From positions 62,001 through 126,000 of the forward strand of contig NZ_JACYTQ010000011.1 in the NCBI RefSeq assembly GCF_014841125.1: a DNA stretch of 64,000 bases. Reading direction: 5' to 3'. How positions within the stretch are numbered: the first letter of the stretch is position 1; each line of letters begins with the position of its first letter. The notes under the pieces were generated by a model, which was given only the letters and a program-made list of their open reading frames with translations, was not told the DNA's origin and did not search any database. Positions 8,827 to 17,806 of the stretch are shown piece after piece. Both the position numbers and the translations under genes were made by a program. This DNA is from Echinicola arenosa (GTDB lineage: Bacteria > Bacteroidota > Bacteroidia > Cytophagales > Cyclobacteriaceae).

Positions 8827-10086
8827 TTAATAAAGTTGCTGTTTTTCAATCTGCATACAGCTTAACAGTTTGAGTTGACCTGGGTTGCTATAATCGTATT
8901 GGCAGATTACATCATTTCCGATTACGATAAGCGATTTTGGCCCTGGAATTAGATCAATAGCATTTATATTCTCCAAGTGTTGCATTTGGTTTTTATCAAG
9001 GTTCATCACGTCCTGTACTTTGAAGCTTTTTAAGCCATATTCCCCCTCACAAACGAAAAGGTTGTAGCCTGATAAGCCCAATCCGTGAGGGTTTTTCATT
9101 TCATAAGATTTGAGCAATTTTGGGTCGGATGGATCCTTGATATCAAGTACCTCCAATACATTCATGCCCTGACGACAGAAAGTACCGCTCCTCAAGGTGA
9201 CAAAAGCATAGTCATCATTGGCTACCACAGGGTCACAGCTGGTGAAGTGAGAATAGACAGAAAGCATTTCCGGTTCCGATGGGGTAGAAACATCATAGAT
9301 GTGCATGCCCGTATTCGAACCGATAAATAATTTGTCCTTGAACGGGAAAATGGTCTCTATTCCCCAACCAAGGTTGATCTGTTTTACGAATTCCGGGGAA
9401 GATTTTTCACTTACATCGAATAACCTTAAATCATAATCATCAACTGTATAAAGGTATCCGCTAGATAATGTGAACCTGGCCATTGATCCACCTTGCCCAT
9501 AGCTTCCTCCTGCATCGGCATTGGAAAAAGCGGCGGTTTCTAACCAAAAGATTGGTCCTCCCCAATTTCTTCTCGGCTCGGTACTGGTCATCACCGAATC
9601 CTTGAAATACATGAAAGTTCCTACTTCCGGGTTAGTGTAATAGTTCATAAAGACATCTTCCACTCTTTTGACCATTTTGACATTATAAGGGTTGCTAATG
9701 TCAAAGGCCAGTAGGTCAATGTAGCTATCTGCGTAAAGTATATTGTCATTTATCGCTAAATCCACTGTGCCAGGGACTTCTATGAAACTGATGTTTTGAG
9801 GGTTTGAAGGGTTGGTGTTGTTGATGATATGGATGCCTTCATGGGGCTCATTGACAAATAAAAAGTCGCCAAAGATATAAATTTTACCAGTTTCGCTTAT
9901 CTCTCTTGGAGCCATTTGTCCTACGGGCATGCTTCTTAAGGTACTGGCTTCCATCGAAACTGGAACCATGGCGTGATAAGTGTAGGTGCTCTCTACTTGG
10001 TCGTTGCATGAGGAGTATCCAAGGACTAGCAAAAAAAATGTCAGCACTTGAGACCAATTTTTGGAAATGAGTAGACGCTGTTTCAT
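8827..10086 (-). CDS. LVIVD-repeat beta-propeller surface lipoprotein
   Basis: A 419-residue lipoprotein starting at the ATG at 10084-10086, followed by a signal with a lipobox (VLGYSSCNDQ). A longer frame adds 23 residues before the signal, which is less likely. The body is a chain of LVIVD-type propeller repeats, each with the form D-[IV]-S-[DN]-P-xx-P. Examples are NTNPSNPQNISFI, DVSTPSEPEML and DIKDPSDPKLL. A well conserved stretch reads YAFVTLRSGTFCRQG. Proteins of this kind are usually cell-surface and poorly characterised. Position upstream of the beta-barrel and FecCD importer genes suggests a role in capturing the imported ligand, which is inference. Confidence 0.78.
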   Translation of the reverse strand: MKQRLLISKNWSQVLTFFLLVLGYSSCNDQVESTYTYHAMVPVSMEASTLRSMPVGQMAPREISETGKIYIFGDFLFVNEPHEGIHIINNTNPSNPQNISFIEVPGTVDLAINDNILYADSYIDLLAFDISNPYNVKMVKRVEDVFMNYYTNPEVGTFMYFKDSVMTSTEPRRNWGGPIFWLETAAFSNADAGGSYGQGGSMARFTLSSGYLYTVDDYDLRLFDVSEKSSPEFVKQINLGWGIETIFPFKDKLFIGSNTGMHIYDVSTPSEPEMLSVYSHFTSCDPVVANDDYAFVTLRSGTFCRQGMNVLEVLDIKDPSDPKLLKSYEMKNPHGLGLSGYNLFVCEGEYGLKSFKVQDVMNLDKNQMQHLENINAIDLIPGPKSLIVIGNDVICQYDYSNPGQLKLLSCMQIEKQQLY

Positions 10087-10201
10087 GACTAAGAAATTTA
10101 AGGTTACTAGTTTAATTAAAAGCTTTATATTCCTTAGACGTAGTGTTTGTCTCAAGTGCTACAATGTGAAGAATAAAATTTCAGTTTTTTGGAAGTGTTA
10201 T

Positions 10202-10615
10202 TTAATTGAGCCTGTCGTACATTTTCTTTTCGAAATTTTCAAAGAGATGTACATAGTTTTTCAGAATGTTTTCCGTTATAGAGTTCGGTGTATTTTCAGT
10301 GTAGACGGGAGTGGCTTTGATCCGCCAAATGATCATGTCCAACCAGCCTTTTCCATCGTCAATAAGTTCTTCATTGAAAGCATCAAGGGTGACATCTCTT
10401 GAACCGGAGTAAGGAGGTCTGCCTTGTTTTTTGAAAAACTCAGTCATGGTGTTCAGCGCAAGCTCATGGGTGATTTCAAAAGACCGTTGCAAATGTTGTT
10501 CAAGCTTTGGGTTTATTCCTTTCAATTTAACTTCCTCAATGACTTCCTGAAGCTCGACAAGTGAAGTTTGGAAATCATCAAAGCACTTTTCGCAAGTTAG
10601 CGGCTGTGTTTTCAT
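10202..10615 (-). CDS. HEPN/HepT-like nucleotidyltransferase substrate-binding protein (HI0074 family), orphan
   Basis: A 137-residue all-helical protein from the ATG at 10613-10615. A start 48 bases earlier would fall inside the DegQ terminator. SFEITHELALNTMTEFFKKQG (45-65) and WLDMIIWR near 91-98 match the HI0074/NTase substrate-binding family, which pairs with small MNT-type nucleotidyltransferases in MntA-HepT toxin-antitoxin modules. No nucleotidyltransferase gene is next to it. The HEPN RNase motif R-x4-H is not intact: Arg98 is present but position 103 is Pro. It may have lost RNase activity or serve another role. Confidence 0.78.
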   Translation of the reverse strand: MKTQPLTCEKCFDDFQTSLVELQEVIEEVKLKGINPKLEQHLQRSFEITHELALNTMTEFFKKQGRPPYSGSRDVTLDAFNEELIDDGKGWLDMIIWRIKATPVYTENTPNSITENILKNYVHLFENFEKKMYDRLN

Positions 10616-10656
10616 AATCGATGTCGTTTTCTTAAAAGTACAAAATTCCAATAAAG

Positions 10657-10682
10657 AAAGCACCGAAATTATCCGGTGCTTT
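10657..10682 (-). terminator. Terminator after the HtrA/DegQ protease gene
   Basis: Perfect 9-bp stem AAAGCACCG and CGGTGCTTT with an 8-base loop, followed on the minus strand by a T-rich run. It lies 27 bp past the protease stop. Confidence 0.7.
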
Positions 10683-10708
10683 CAATTTAATTTTTGTCTA
10701 AATTAGTT

Positions 10709-12172
10709 TTACCTGACACTGTATGATTGTCTAAAAGGCCTGCCTCTTGAAGTGAGTCCTTCGATGACTAATCGGCCACTGTAATCTTCTAGGAAGGAGC
10801 CTATTTCTTTGGGGTCTTTTGCGGGTTCACCATTGACTTCAGTGAGGATGAAGCCATTTCCTAACCCTAATTCGTTTAGATATCCTCTGGTCAAGGACGT
10901 GACCTTGATTCCATAATCAATCTGAAGTCGGTCTTTTTCTACCGTGTTGACCGATTCTAGTCTTGCTCCTAATAAAGCAGAGGAGTAAAATGCCCTTTTG
11001 ATTATTCCTGTGCCTCCCTCGAGATTCTGAAGGATGAGTTCAGTGCTTTTTTGCTGGTTGTCTCGGTTATAAGTGATGTTCAATTTATCACCTGGATAGT
11101 AATAGGAAAGCACCTCTTCAAAACTTCCTTTTCCGGTAACTTTAATACCATCTACACCTTTAATGACATCCTTTACTGCTATGCCAGCTCGGTCAGCAGC
11201 ACCACCTCTAATGACATGGGTGACCACCACACCATCCAAGGACTCAAGGTTCATTTCTTTGGCTAATTCAGGGGTGATTTCTGCTGCTTCAACACCTGGG
11301 ATGGCTTTCTGTACTTCACCATATTTGATCAGGTCATTGGCAACCTTGGAGGCAATATCCACAGGTACTGCAAATCCATAACCTGTGTAAGAACCGGTTC
11401 TCGAAAGAATGGCAGTGTTAATGCCAACTAATTCCCCTTTGACATTGACCAGGGCTCCACCAGAGTTTCCTGGGTTAATTGCAGCATCTGTTTGGATAAA
11501 AGATTCCAGTGGGAAGTCTCCTCCAAGGATGTTAATTTGTCTTTCTTTGGCAGAAACAATTCCGGCCGTTACAGTCGAAGTAAGATTGAAAGGATTTCCA
11601 ACTGCAATGACCCATTCCCCTATTTTAAGGTCTCTGCTGCTGCCTTTTTGGATAGTCGGAAGTCCTTCTGCATCAATCTTCAGTACAGCAATATCAGTAT
11701 TGGGGTCCGTGCCAATGAGTTTTGCCTGATAGGTTTTTTTATGATGGATTACCTCTAATGTTTCGGCATTTTCAACCACATGGTTATTGGTGATGATATA
11801 GCCGTCTTGGCTGAAAATAACCCCAGATCCTGTACTGACGCGTTGACTTGATCCTCCTTGTGGACCGAAGAAGAAGTCAAACATGCTGTACCTTCTATAG
11901 TCTGTTCCAGAAAAGTTCTTTATAAAAACCACTGACTCTGTACTTTTTTCTGATGCATCTACAAAAGAAATTGGTGGATCGTTTTTAGCTAAAGTAGGAC
12001 TAGGCTTAATCTCTTCTTCCGTATAGTTGTGAACTTGCTGGGAAGAGTATATCTGGCCAGAAGAGGTCTCTAAATTGGATAGATTGTCATGAGTGAATAA
12101 CTGCTGATACGCCCAGGCTCCCAGCAGTCCGGCAACAAAGGCCAAAATGAAAGTAGTGAAGCTTTTTTGCAT
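10709..12172 (-). CDS. HtrA/DegQ-family periplasmic serine protease (Do)
   Basis: A 487-residue envelope quality-control protease. An N-terminal hydrophobic segment (about 5-22) is a signal peptide or anchor. The trypsin-like domain carries the triad His131 (ITNNHVV), Asp160 (PNTDIAVL) and Ser237 (NPGNSGGAL). Two PDZ domains follow, at about 290-380 and 395-487. They bind unfolded C-termini and regulate the protease. The gene is divergent from dxr, and a 290-bp intergenic region serves both. Family assignment is secure. I do not separate DegP from DegQ. Confidence 0.95.
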   Translation of the reverse strand: MQKSFTTFILAFVAGLLGAWAYQQLFTHDNLSNLETSSGQIYSSQQVHNYTEEEIKPSPTLAKNDPPISFVDASEKSTESVVFIKNFSGTDYRRYSMFDFFFGPQGGSSQRVSTGSGVIFSQDGYIITNNHVVENAETLEVIHHKKTYQAKLIGTDPNTDIAVLKIDAEGLPTIQKGSSRDLKIGEWVIAVGNPFNLTSTVTAGIVSAKERQINILGGDFPLESFIQTDAAINPGNSGGALVNVKGELVGINTAILSRTGSYTGYGFAVPVDIASKVANDLIKYGEVQKAIPGVEAAEITPELAKEMNLESLDGVVVTHVIRGGAADRAGIAVKDVIKGVDGIKVTGKGSFEEVLSYYYPGDKLNITYNRDNQQKSTELILQNLEGGTGIIKRAFYSSALLGARLESVNTVEKDRLQIDYGIKVTSLTRGYLNELGLGNGFILTEVNGEPAKDPKEIGSFLEDYSGRLVIEGLTSRGRPFRQSYSVR

Positions 12173-12382
12173 GAGACTAATTTTTTAGATCAATTTACGT
12201 CTAAATTTATATTACGATCTTTTGTTTAACATTTTTTAATAAACTGGCTTTTGACCATGAATTAGAACCCCCGTAATAAAATCCATAGAACAATTTAACT
12301 TCTAAAACCCTCTCCAAGGAAATGCCAGAAAGGCTGAAGGTGAAAAAGTGGCAAAAAACAAAGGAAAAGTCTTTTAAGCTTG

Positions 12383-12390
12383 TAAATTTG
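12383..12390 (+). promoter_or_regulatory. Candidate -7 element for dxr
   Basis: TAAATTTG matches the Bacteroidota -7 consensus TAnnTTTG, 72 bp before the dxr ATG. No clear TTTG -33 box is present at the usual 19-21 bp spacing. Confidence 0.4.
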
Positions 12391-12462
12391 TCAGCTTAAT
12401 AAGATAGCTTTGAGTTAAAAGAGGAGACATAAAGTCTCTATTGCAGAGAAATAAAGACATCA

Positions 12463-13629
12463 ATGTCAAGTAAGAAAAGAGTAGCCCTGCTGGGATCTAC
12501 GGGCAGTATCGGTACCCAGGCTTTGGAAGTGATGAGAAATCATAATGACCGCTTTGAGGTGGAAGTGCTGACAGCCCAGAACAATGTGGATTTATTGATT
12601 CAGCAGGCCATAGAGTTTACGCCCAATGCTGTGGTCATTGCAAATGAGTCTCATTATAAGCAACTCAAAACTGCTTTGGATCCTCATTATATTAAGGTTT
12701 ATGCAGGAGAGAAAGCCTTGGCTCAGGTGGTTGAAATGGATACTATTGATGTTGTGCTTACTGCGCTGGTAGGGTATTCAGGTTTATTGCCTACGATAAG
12801 TGCCATCAATGCTGGTAAGCAAATCGCATTGGCCAATAAAGAGACTTTGGTCGTGGCTGGGGAGTTAATTACGCAGTTGGCTAGGGAAAAAGGTGTAAAT
12901 ATTTATCCTGTTGATTCAGAACATTCCGCAATATTTCAATGTTTGGTAGGGGAATTCCATAATCCGATTGAGAAACTGATTCTGACCGCTTCGGGAGGAC
13001 CGTTTAGAGGGAGAGATATTGCTTCACTTCAGACTGTCACCAAAGAACAGGCTTTAAAGCATCCTAATTGGGATATGGGAGCTAAGATCACTATAGATTC
13101 AGCCTCTATGATGAACAAGGGACTTGAGGTAATCGAGGCAAAGTGGTTATTTGGAGTGAGACCGGATCAAATTGAAGTCGTGGTACATCCTCAATCGATT
13201 GTACATTCGTTGATTCAATTTGAGGATGGAAGTATTAAAGCTCAACTAGGGTTGCCGGATATGCGTATTCCTATTCAGTTTGCCTTGTCATATCCGGACA
13301 GGTTGGTGTCCGATTTTCCAAGGTTTGATTTTATGCAATATCCCTCTTTGGATTTTGAAAAACCGGATTTAAAAACATTTGGAAACCTGCAATTGGCGTT
13401 TGATGCATTAGAAAAGGGAGGGAATGCTCCATGCGTGCTCAATGCTGCCAATGAGGTGGTTGTGGCCGCGTTTTTGCAGGAACAGGTTGGATTCCTTGAA
13501 ATGTCCGATATTATCGCAAAAACACTAGAAAAAGTGGATTTTGTCAGTCAGCCGGCCTTACAGGATTTTGTGGAGACTGACAAAACGGCAAGAATTATAA
13601 CAGAAGAAATTATAAAGTTTAAAAAATAA
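12463..13629 (+). CDS. dxr: 1-deoxy-D-xylulose 5-phosphate reductoisomerase
   Basis: A 388-residue cytoplasmic enzyme that converts DXP to 2-C-methylerythritol 4-phosphate with NADPH, the committed step of the MEP isoprenoid pathway. The NADPH-binding GSTGSIGTQ is at about 10-18. The metal and substrate site includes PVDSEHSAIFQC near 148-159 and SASMMNKGLEVIEA near 210-223. The flexible loop HPQSIVHS follows at about 238-245. Length matches the family. The rseP gene follows after 3 bp, the same order as in many bacteria, so they are likely co-transcribed. Confidence 0.97.
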   Translation: MSSKKRVALLGSTGSIGTQALEVMRNHNDRFEVEVLTAQNNVDLLIQQAIEFTPNAVVIANESHYKQLKTALDPHYIKVYAGEKALAQVVEMDTIDVVLTALVGYSGLLPTISAINAGKQIALANKETLVVAGELITQLAREKGVNIYPVDSEHSAIFQCLVGEFHNPIEKLILTASGGPFRGRDIASLQTVTKEQALKHPNWDMGAKITIDSASMMNKGLEVIEAKWLFGVRPDQIEVVVHPQSIVHSLIQFEDGSIKAQLGLPDMRIPIQFALSYPDRLVSDFPRFDFMQYPSLDFEKPDLKTFGNLQLAFDALEKGGNAPCVLNAANEVVVAAFLQEQVGFLEMSDIIAKTLEKVDFVSQPALQDFVETDKTARIITEEIIKFKK

Positions 13630-13632
13630 AGT

Positions 13633-14952
13633 ATGGATACTTTGATTATGGTGGGCCAGTTGTTGCTGGGACTCTCTATTTTAGTGGGCTTGCACGAAGG
13701 GGGACACATGTTGGCAGCGAAGCTGTTTGGCATGAGAGTGGAGAAATTTTCTATTGGGTTTCCTCCAAAAATTGTAGGATTTAAATATGGAGAGACTGAG
13801 TATTCATTAGGAGCTATTCCGCTTGGTGGATTTGTTAAAATCTCTGGAATGGTCGATGAGTCCATGGATACTGAGCAGTTGGCCTCAGAACCGCAGCCTT
13901 GGGAATTTAGGGCTAAGCCGGCTTGGCAAAGGTTGATAGTGATGCTTGGAGGGATTATCGTTAATGTGATTACAGGTATCATCATCTTTATCGCTTTGAC
14001 CTATGATCGTGGAGAAACCTATTTTTCCCGAGACCAAGTAATTGAACATGGAATAGTGGCGTATGATATTGGGCAGCAAATCGGTTTTCAGGACGGAGAT
14101 AAGGTTCTTGAAGTAAACGGGCATACCTACGAAAGTTTGTCGGACTTGTCCAATGCAGACGTGTTGTTGAGCGAAAATGGTTACTACACAGTAGACCGTG
14201 ATGGCGAGATCATTAAAATAGAAATACCTAGAGGGTTTATCAATTCATTTTCCAATCAAGAGGCCATGTCCAATTTTATTGACATAGGTGTGCCTTTTGT
14301 GGTTATGGAGTCAGTAAAAGGAACCCACGCAGCTAAGCTAGGCTTGCAAGAAGGAGACAAGGTATTGGCAGTGAACGGAGATAAAGTGAGGTATTTTACA
14401 GACTTTCAAAAGAAACTCGAAGAATATTCCTCGCAGCAAATAAGCTTAACTTACGAAAGGAATGGGGAAGAGAAGGAAGGGAAAATAGATGTGTACGAAG
14501 ATGGAACCATTGGAGTACTTGTTAATCCTTTGATAGAGCCTGTAAGAAAGAGTTATAGTTTTAATGAGTCGATAGCAAAAGGTACCGAGAAGGCTTTCAG
14601 TGTAGTAATTGTTAATGCCCGTGCTTTAGGTAAAATGTTTACCGGAGAGGTATCTACTAAAAATGTCAGTGGTCCTATTGGAATGGCCAAGATTTATGGC
14701 AGCAGTTGGGATTGGGTAAAGTTTTGGAGTATAACAGGCTTGATTTCCATGATCCTTGCCTTTATGAATTTGTTGCCAATTCCTGCATTGGACGGTGGCC
14801 ATGTCGTGTTCTTGTTATACGAAATGATTTCTGGTAGAAGTCCATCAGAGAAATTCTTGGAGAACGCGCAGAAAGTAGGAATGGTGTTATTGTTGGCCTT
14901 GATGATATTTGCCATTGGGAATGATATTCTGAAGTTGTTTACAGGAAGTTAA
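13633..14952 (+). CDS. rseP: RseP-family site-2 zinc metalloprotease
   Basis: A 439-residue inner-membrane protease that cleaves membrane-embedded regulators such as anti-sigma factors. The zinc-binding HEGGH is in the first helix (about 22-26). The third ligand is in the LDGGH-containing segment near 386-390. The central periplasmic part holds two PDZ-like domains (about 125-300). Four membrane segments are visible: 1-25, 100-125, about 365-385 and 415-435. It starts 3 bp after dxr. Substrates are not in the window; signal-peptide remnants and ECF anti-sigma factors are the family clients. Confidence 0.95.
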   Translation: MDTLIMVGQLLLGLSILVGLHEGGHMLAAKLFGMRVEKFSIGFPPKIVGFKYGETEYSLGAIPLGGFVKISGMVDESMDTEQLASEPQPWEFRAKPAWQRLIVMLGGIIVNVITGIIIFIALTYDRGETYFSRDQVIEHGIVAYDIGQQIGFQDGDKVLEVNGHTYESLSDLSNADVLLSENGYYTVDRDGEIIKIEIPRGFINSFSNQEAMSNFIDIGVPFVVMESVKGTHAAKLGLQEGDKVLAVNGDKVRYFTDFQKKLEEYSSQQISLTYERNGEEKEGKIDVYEDGTIGVLVNPLIEPVRKSYSFNESIAKGTEKAFSVVIVNARALGKMFTGEVSTKNVSGPIGMAKIYGSSWDWVKFWSITGLISMILAFMNLLPIPALDGGHVVFLLYEMISGRSPSEKFLENAQKVGMVLLLALMIFAIGNDILKLFTGS

Positions 14953-15016
14953 AACATTCGATAAACACTGCCATTTTGTACCTTTTTTGACATTGGCATA
15001 TCCATTGAGTTTAGTA

Positions 15017-15053
15017 GAAGAACCTTTGTTAATTCAAGGTTCTTCTTTTATTT
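15017..15053 (+). terminator. Terminator of the dxr-rseP operon
   Basis: A 10-bp stem GAAGAACCTT and AAGGTTCTTC is followed by TTTTATTTT on the plus strand. Confidence 0.75.
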
Positions 15054-15090
15054 TAAATTTAAATATGACAAAATTACAGTCATTCTCTAT

Positions 15091-17574
15091 ATGAATAAAA
15101 ACGACAGTCCATTATACCAATCATTGATCATGGGTGATTTTGCGAGTGAAGGTGATTTGATCCATTTGATCACTGATGATGAAGAAGCGGACCAATCACA
15201 ACTTGAGAGCTATTCTGAGGAGATTCCCATTCTATCAGTTCGAAATACAGTACTTTTCCCTGGTGTAGTTATTCCAATTACCGTAGGAAGGGAGCGCTCC
15301 ATCAAGTTGGTTAAAAAAGCTCAGAAGGGAGATAAAATGATCGGGGTTTGCGCCCAGGTCAATCCAAATAATGATGATCCTTCTTGGGATGATATTTATC
15401 ATGTAGGGACCATCGCAAAGATTGTTAAAATGATTGTATTGCCTGATGGCAATACGACCATTATCATCCAAGGGAAAAAGCGTTTCAAAATAAGGGAAAC
15501 TATTACTGAAGATCCCTATTTTCAGGCAAAAGTAGAGTACTTGGAGGAAACTTTTCCAGAGGGAAATAAAAAGATTCAGGCTTTGGAAGAATCGCTTAAA
15601 GATGCTGCAGCCAAGATCTTGCAATTAAATCCCGATATTCCAAGGGAAGCCCAAGTGGCCTTGGACAATATAGACAATACAGCCTTTTTGACCCATTTCC
15701 TTTCATCCAATATTACTGCTCCTGTTGAGTCCAAGCAAAAATTGCTAGAGATCAATGATGGAGTGGATAGGGCAACCTTGCTGCTTGAATTTATGATGAA
15801 GGATATCCAGATGTTGGAGCTGAAAAGTGAGATTCACAAGAAAGTTCACACAGATATCGACCAGCAGCAAAGAGATTACTTCCTAAGACAGCAGATGAAG
15901 GTGCTTCAAACCGAACTAGGTGAAGAGGGGCCAGAGAAAGAAGTGGAAGAATTGCGTGCTAGGGGTAAAAATAAACAGTGGCCAGAGGAAGTAGGGAAGC
16001 ATTTTGAAAAAGAGCTGGACAAAGTATTGAGGATAAATCCATCTGCGGCTGAATACCCAATTGCATTGAATTATGCAGAAGTTATGGTTGATTTGCCGTG
16101 GAATGAGTTTACAGAGGATAATTTTGACTTGAGGAGAGCCAAGGATATCTTGGACAAGGAGCATCATGGCCTTGAAAAAGTTAAAGAAAGAATTATTGAG
16201 TATTTGGCTGTGCTAAAACTTAAGCAAGATTTGAAAGGTCCCATTTTATGTCTTTATGGCCCTCCTGGTGTGGGGAAAACTTCGTTGGGCAAGTCCATTG
16301 CCAAAGCATTGGGAAGAAAATATGTGAGGATGTCTCTTGGAGGCTTGCATGATGAGGCAGAGATCAGAGGACACCGTAAGACATATGTTGGTGCCATGCC
16401 TGGAAAGATTATCCAGAATATGAAGAAAGTCAAATCATCCAATCCTGTTTATGTGTTGGATGAGATCGATAAACTGAGCTCAGATTTCAGAGGGGATCCT
16501 TCTTCTGCTTTCTTGGAGGTACTTGACCCTGAGCAAAACAAGGCCTTTGTGGACAATTACCTTGAAGTAGATTATGACCTTTCCAAGGTGTTGTTTATCG
16601 CTACCGCCAATTCCTTGGAGACTATCCAGCCTGCTTTAAGAGACAGGATGGAGATGATTGAGGTGACAGGATATACCATGGAAGAAAAAGTGGAAATAGC
16701 CAAAAAGCACCTTATTCCAAAGCAACGCAAAGAACATGGATTAAAAGCAAAGGATATTTCCTTCGATAAAGCTGCCATTGTAAAAGTAATAGAAGATTAT
16801 ACAAGGGAATCAGGTGTAAGAAATTTGGAAAGACAGTTGGGTACAGTTATCAGGAATGTGGCCAAGTCCATTGCAATGGAAGTGGAGTACCAAAAGAAAA
16901 TCACACCTGCTATGGTGAGAAAAGTTTTGGGGGGTGAAGTTTTTGATAAAGAAATGTACCAAGACAACAGTGTAGCGGGAGTGGTTACTGGGTTGGCTTG
17001 GACATCAGTGGGTGGAGAAATCCTCTTTATTGAATCCTCTTTGAGCAAGGGAAAAGGGAAACTAACCCTGTCCGGTCAATTAGGTGATGTAATGAAAGAA
17101 TCTGCTATGACTGCCATTTCCTATTTGAGGTCCAAGGCTTACAAATATGGAATCGATAGCCGAATCTTTGATCATTATGATCTTCATATTCACGTTCCTG
17201 CTGGAGCAGTACCAAAAGACGGCCCTTCAGCTGGGATTACGATGTTAACAGCTTTGGCATCTCTATATACTCAAAGAAAAGTGAAAGCGAAACTAGCGAT
17301 GACCGGTGAGATTACTTTGAGAGGAAAAGTAATGCCTGTTGGGGGAATTAAAGAGAAAATCCTTGCTGCCAAAAGAGCGGGAATAAAGGAGATTGTTCTC
17401 TGCAAACGTAATCAGAAAGATATCGAGGAGATTGATGAACAATATGTGAAAGGGGTAGCTTTCCATTTTGTAGACAATGTGGATGAGGTTTTGGAAATTT
17501 CCTTGTTGAATTCTAAAGTAGATGATCCTTTGAAGTTTACATTTGAAGAATTATCCAAATCAGTTGAGGTATAA
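15091..17574 (+). CDS. lon: ATP-dependent protease La (Lon)
   Basis: An 827-residue AAA+ serine protease that degrades misfolded and regulatory proteins in the cytoplasm. It has an N-terminal substrate-recognition domain (about 40-240, starting IPILSVRNTVLFPG) and a coiled linker. The AAA+ module has Walker A GPPGVGKTS near 390 and sensor regions. The C-terminal S16 protease domain has the catalytic dyad Ser713 (KDGPSAGIT) and Lys754 (VGGIKEK). Length is normal. The N-terminus MNKNDSPLYQ is slightly extended, as in other Bacteroidota. It is monocistronic, with terminators on both sides. Confidence 0.97.
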   Translation: MNKNDSPLYQSLIMGDFASEGDLIHLITDDEEADQSQLESYSEEIPILSVRNTVLFPGVVIPITVGRERSIKLVKKAQKGDKMIGVCAQVNPNNDDPSWDDIYHVGTIAKIVKMIVLPDGNTTIIIQGKKRFKIRETITEDPYFQAKVEYLEETFPEGNKKIQALEESLKDAAAKILQLNPDIPREAQVALDNIDNTAFLTHFLSSNITAPVESKQKLLEINDGVDRATLLLEFMMKDIQMLELKSEIHKKVHTDIDQQQRDYFLRQQMKVLQTELGEEGPEKEVEELRARGKNKQWPEEVGKHFEKELDKVLRINPSAAEYPIALNYAEVMVDLPWNEFTEDNFDLRRAKDILDKEHHGLEKVKERIIEYLAVLKLKQDLKGPILCLYGPPGVGKTSLGKSIAKALGRKYVRMSLGGLHDEAEIRGHRKTYVGAMPGKIIQNMKKVKSSNPVYVLDEIDKLSSDFRGDPSSAFLEVLDPEQNKAFVDNYLEVDYDLSKVLFIATANSLETIQPALRDRMEMIEVTGYTMEEKVEIAKKHLIPKQRKEHGLKAKDISFDKAAIVKVIEDYTRESGVRNLERQLGTVIRNVAKSIAMEVEYQKKITPAMVRKVLGGEVFDKEMYQDNSVAGVVTGLAWTSVGGEILFIESSLSKGKGKLTLSGQLGDVMKESAMTAISYLRSKAYKYGIDSRIFDHYDLHIHVPAGAVPKDGPSAGITMLTALASLYTQRKVKAKLAMTGEITLRGKVMPVGGIKEKILAAKRAGIKEIVLCKRNQKDIEEIDEQYVKGVAFHFVDNVDEVLEISLLNSKVDDPLKFTFEELSKSVEV

Positions 17575-17589
17575 GAATCAATAATAAAT

Positions 17590-17629
17590 CCGGCAGCATT
17601 GAGTATAAAAATGTTGCCGGTTCTTTTTT
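17590..17629 (+). terminator. Terminator after lon
   Basis: CCGGCAGCAT pairs with ATGTTGCCGG (one G-U) across an 11-base loop, followed by TTCTTTTTT. Confidence 0.75.
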
Positions 17630-17806
17630 AAAGAACCATTTTCAACCTGATTTAATTTGAGGTAAACAGCTTATAAGGTTAGCACACACAAAACCCGAAC
17701 ATCTAGTTTGAACTATCCACTTGCTGGCATGTTTTATGAGTAAGTGGGGTTAAAGAAAAGAAGATAATCGAAGTCAGTCAATCTGATTTCCTGACCGAAA
17801 GATATT

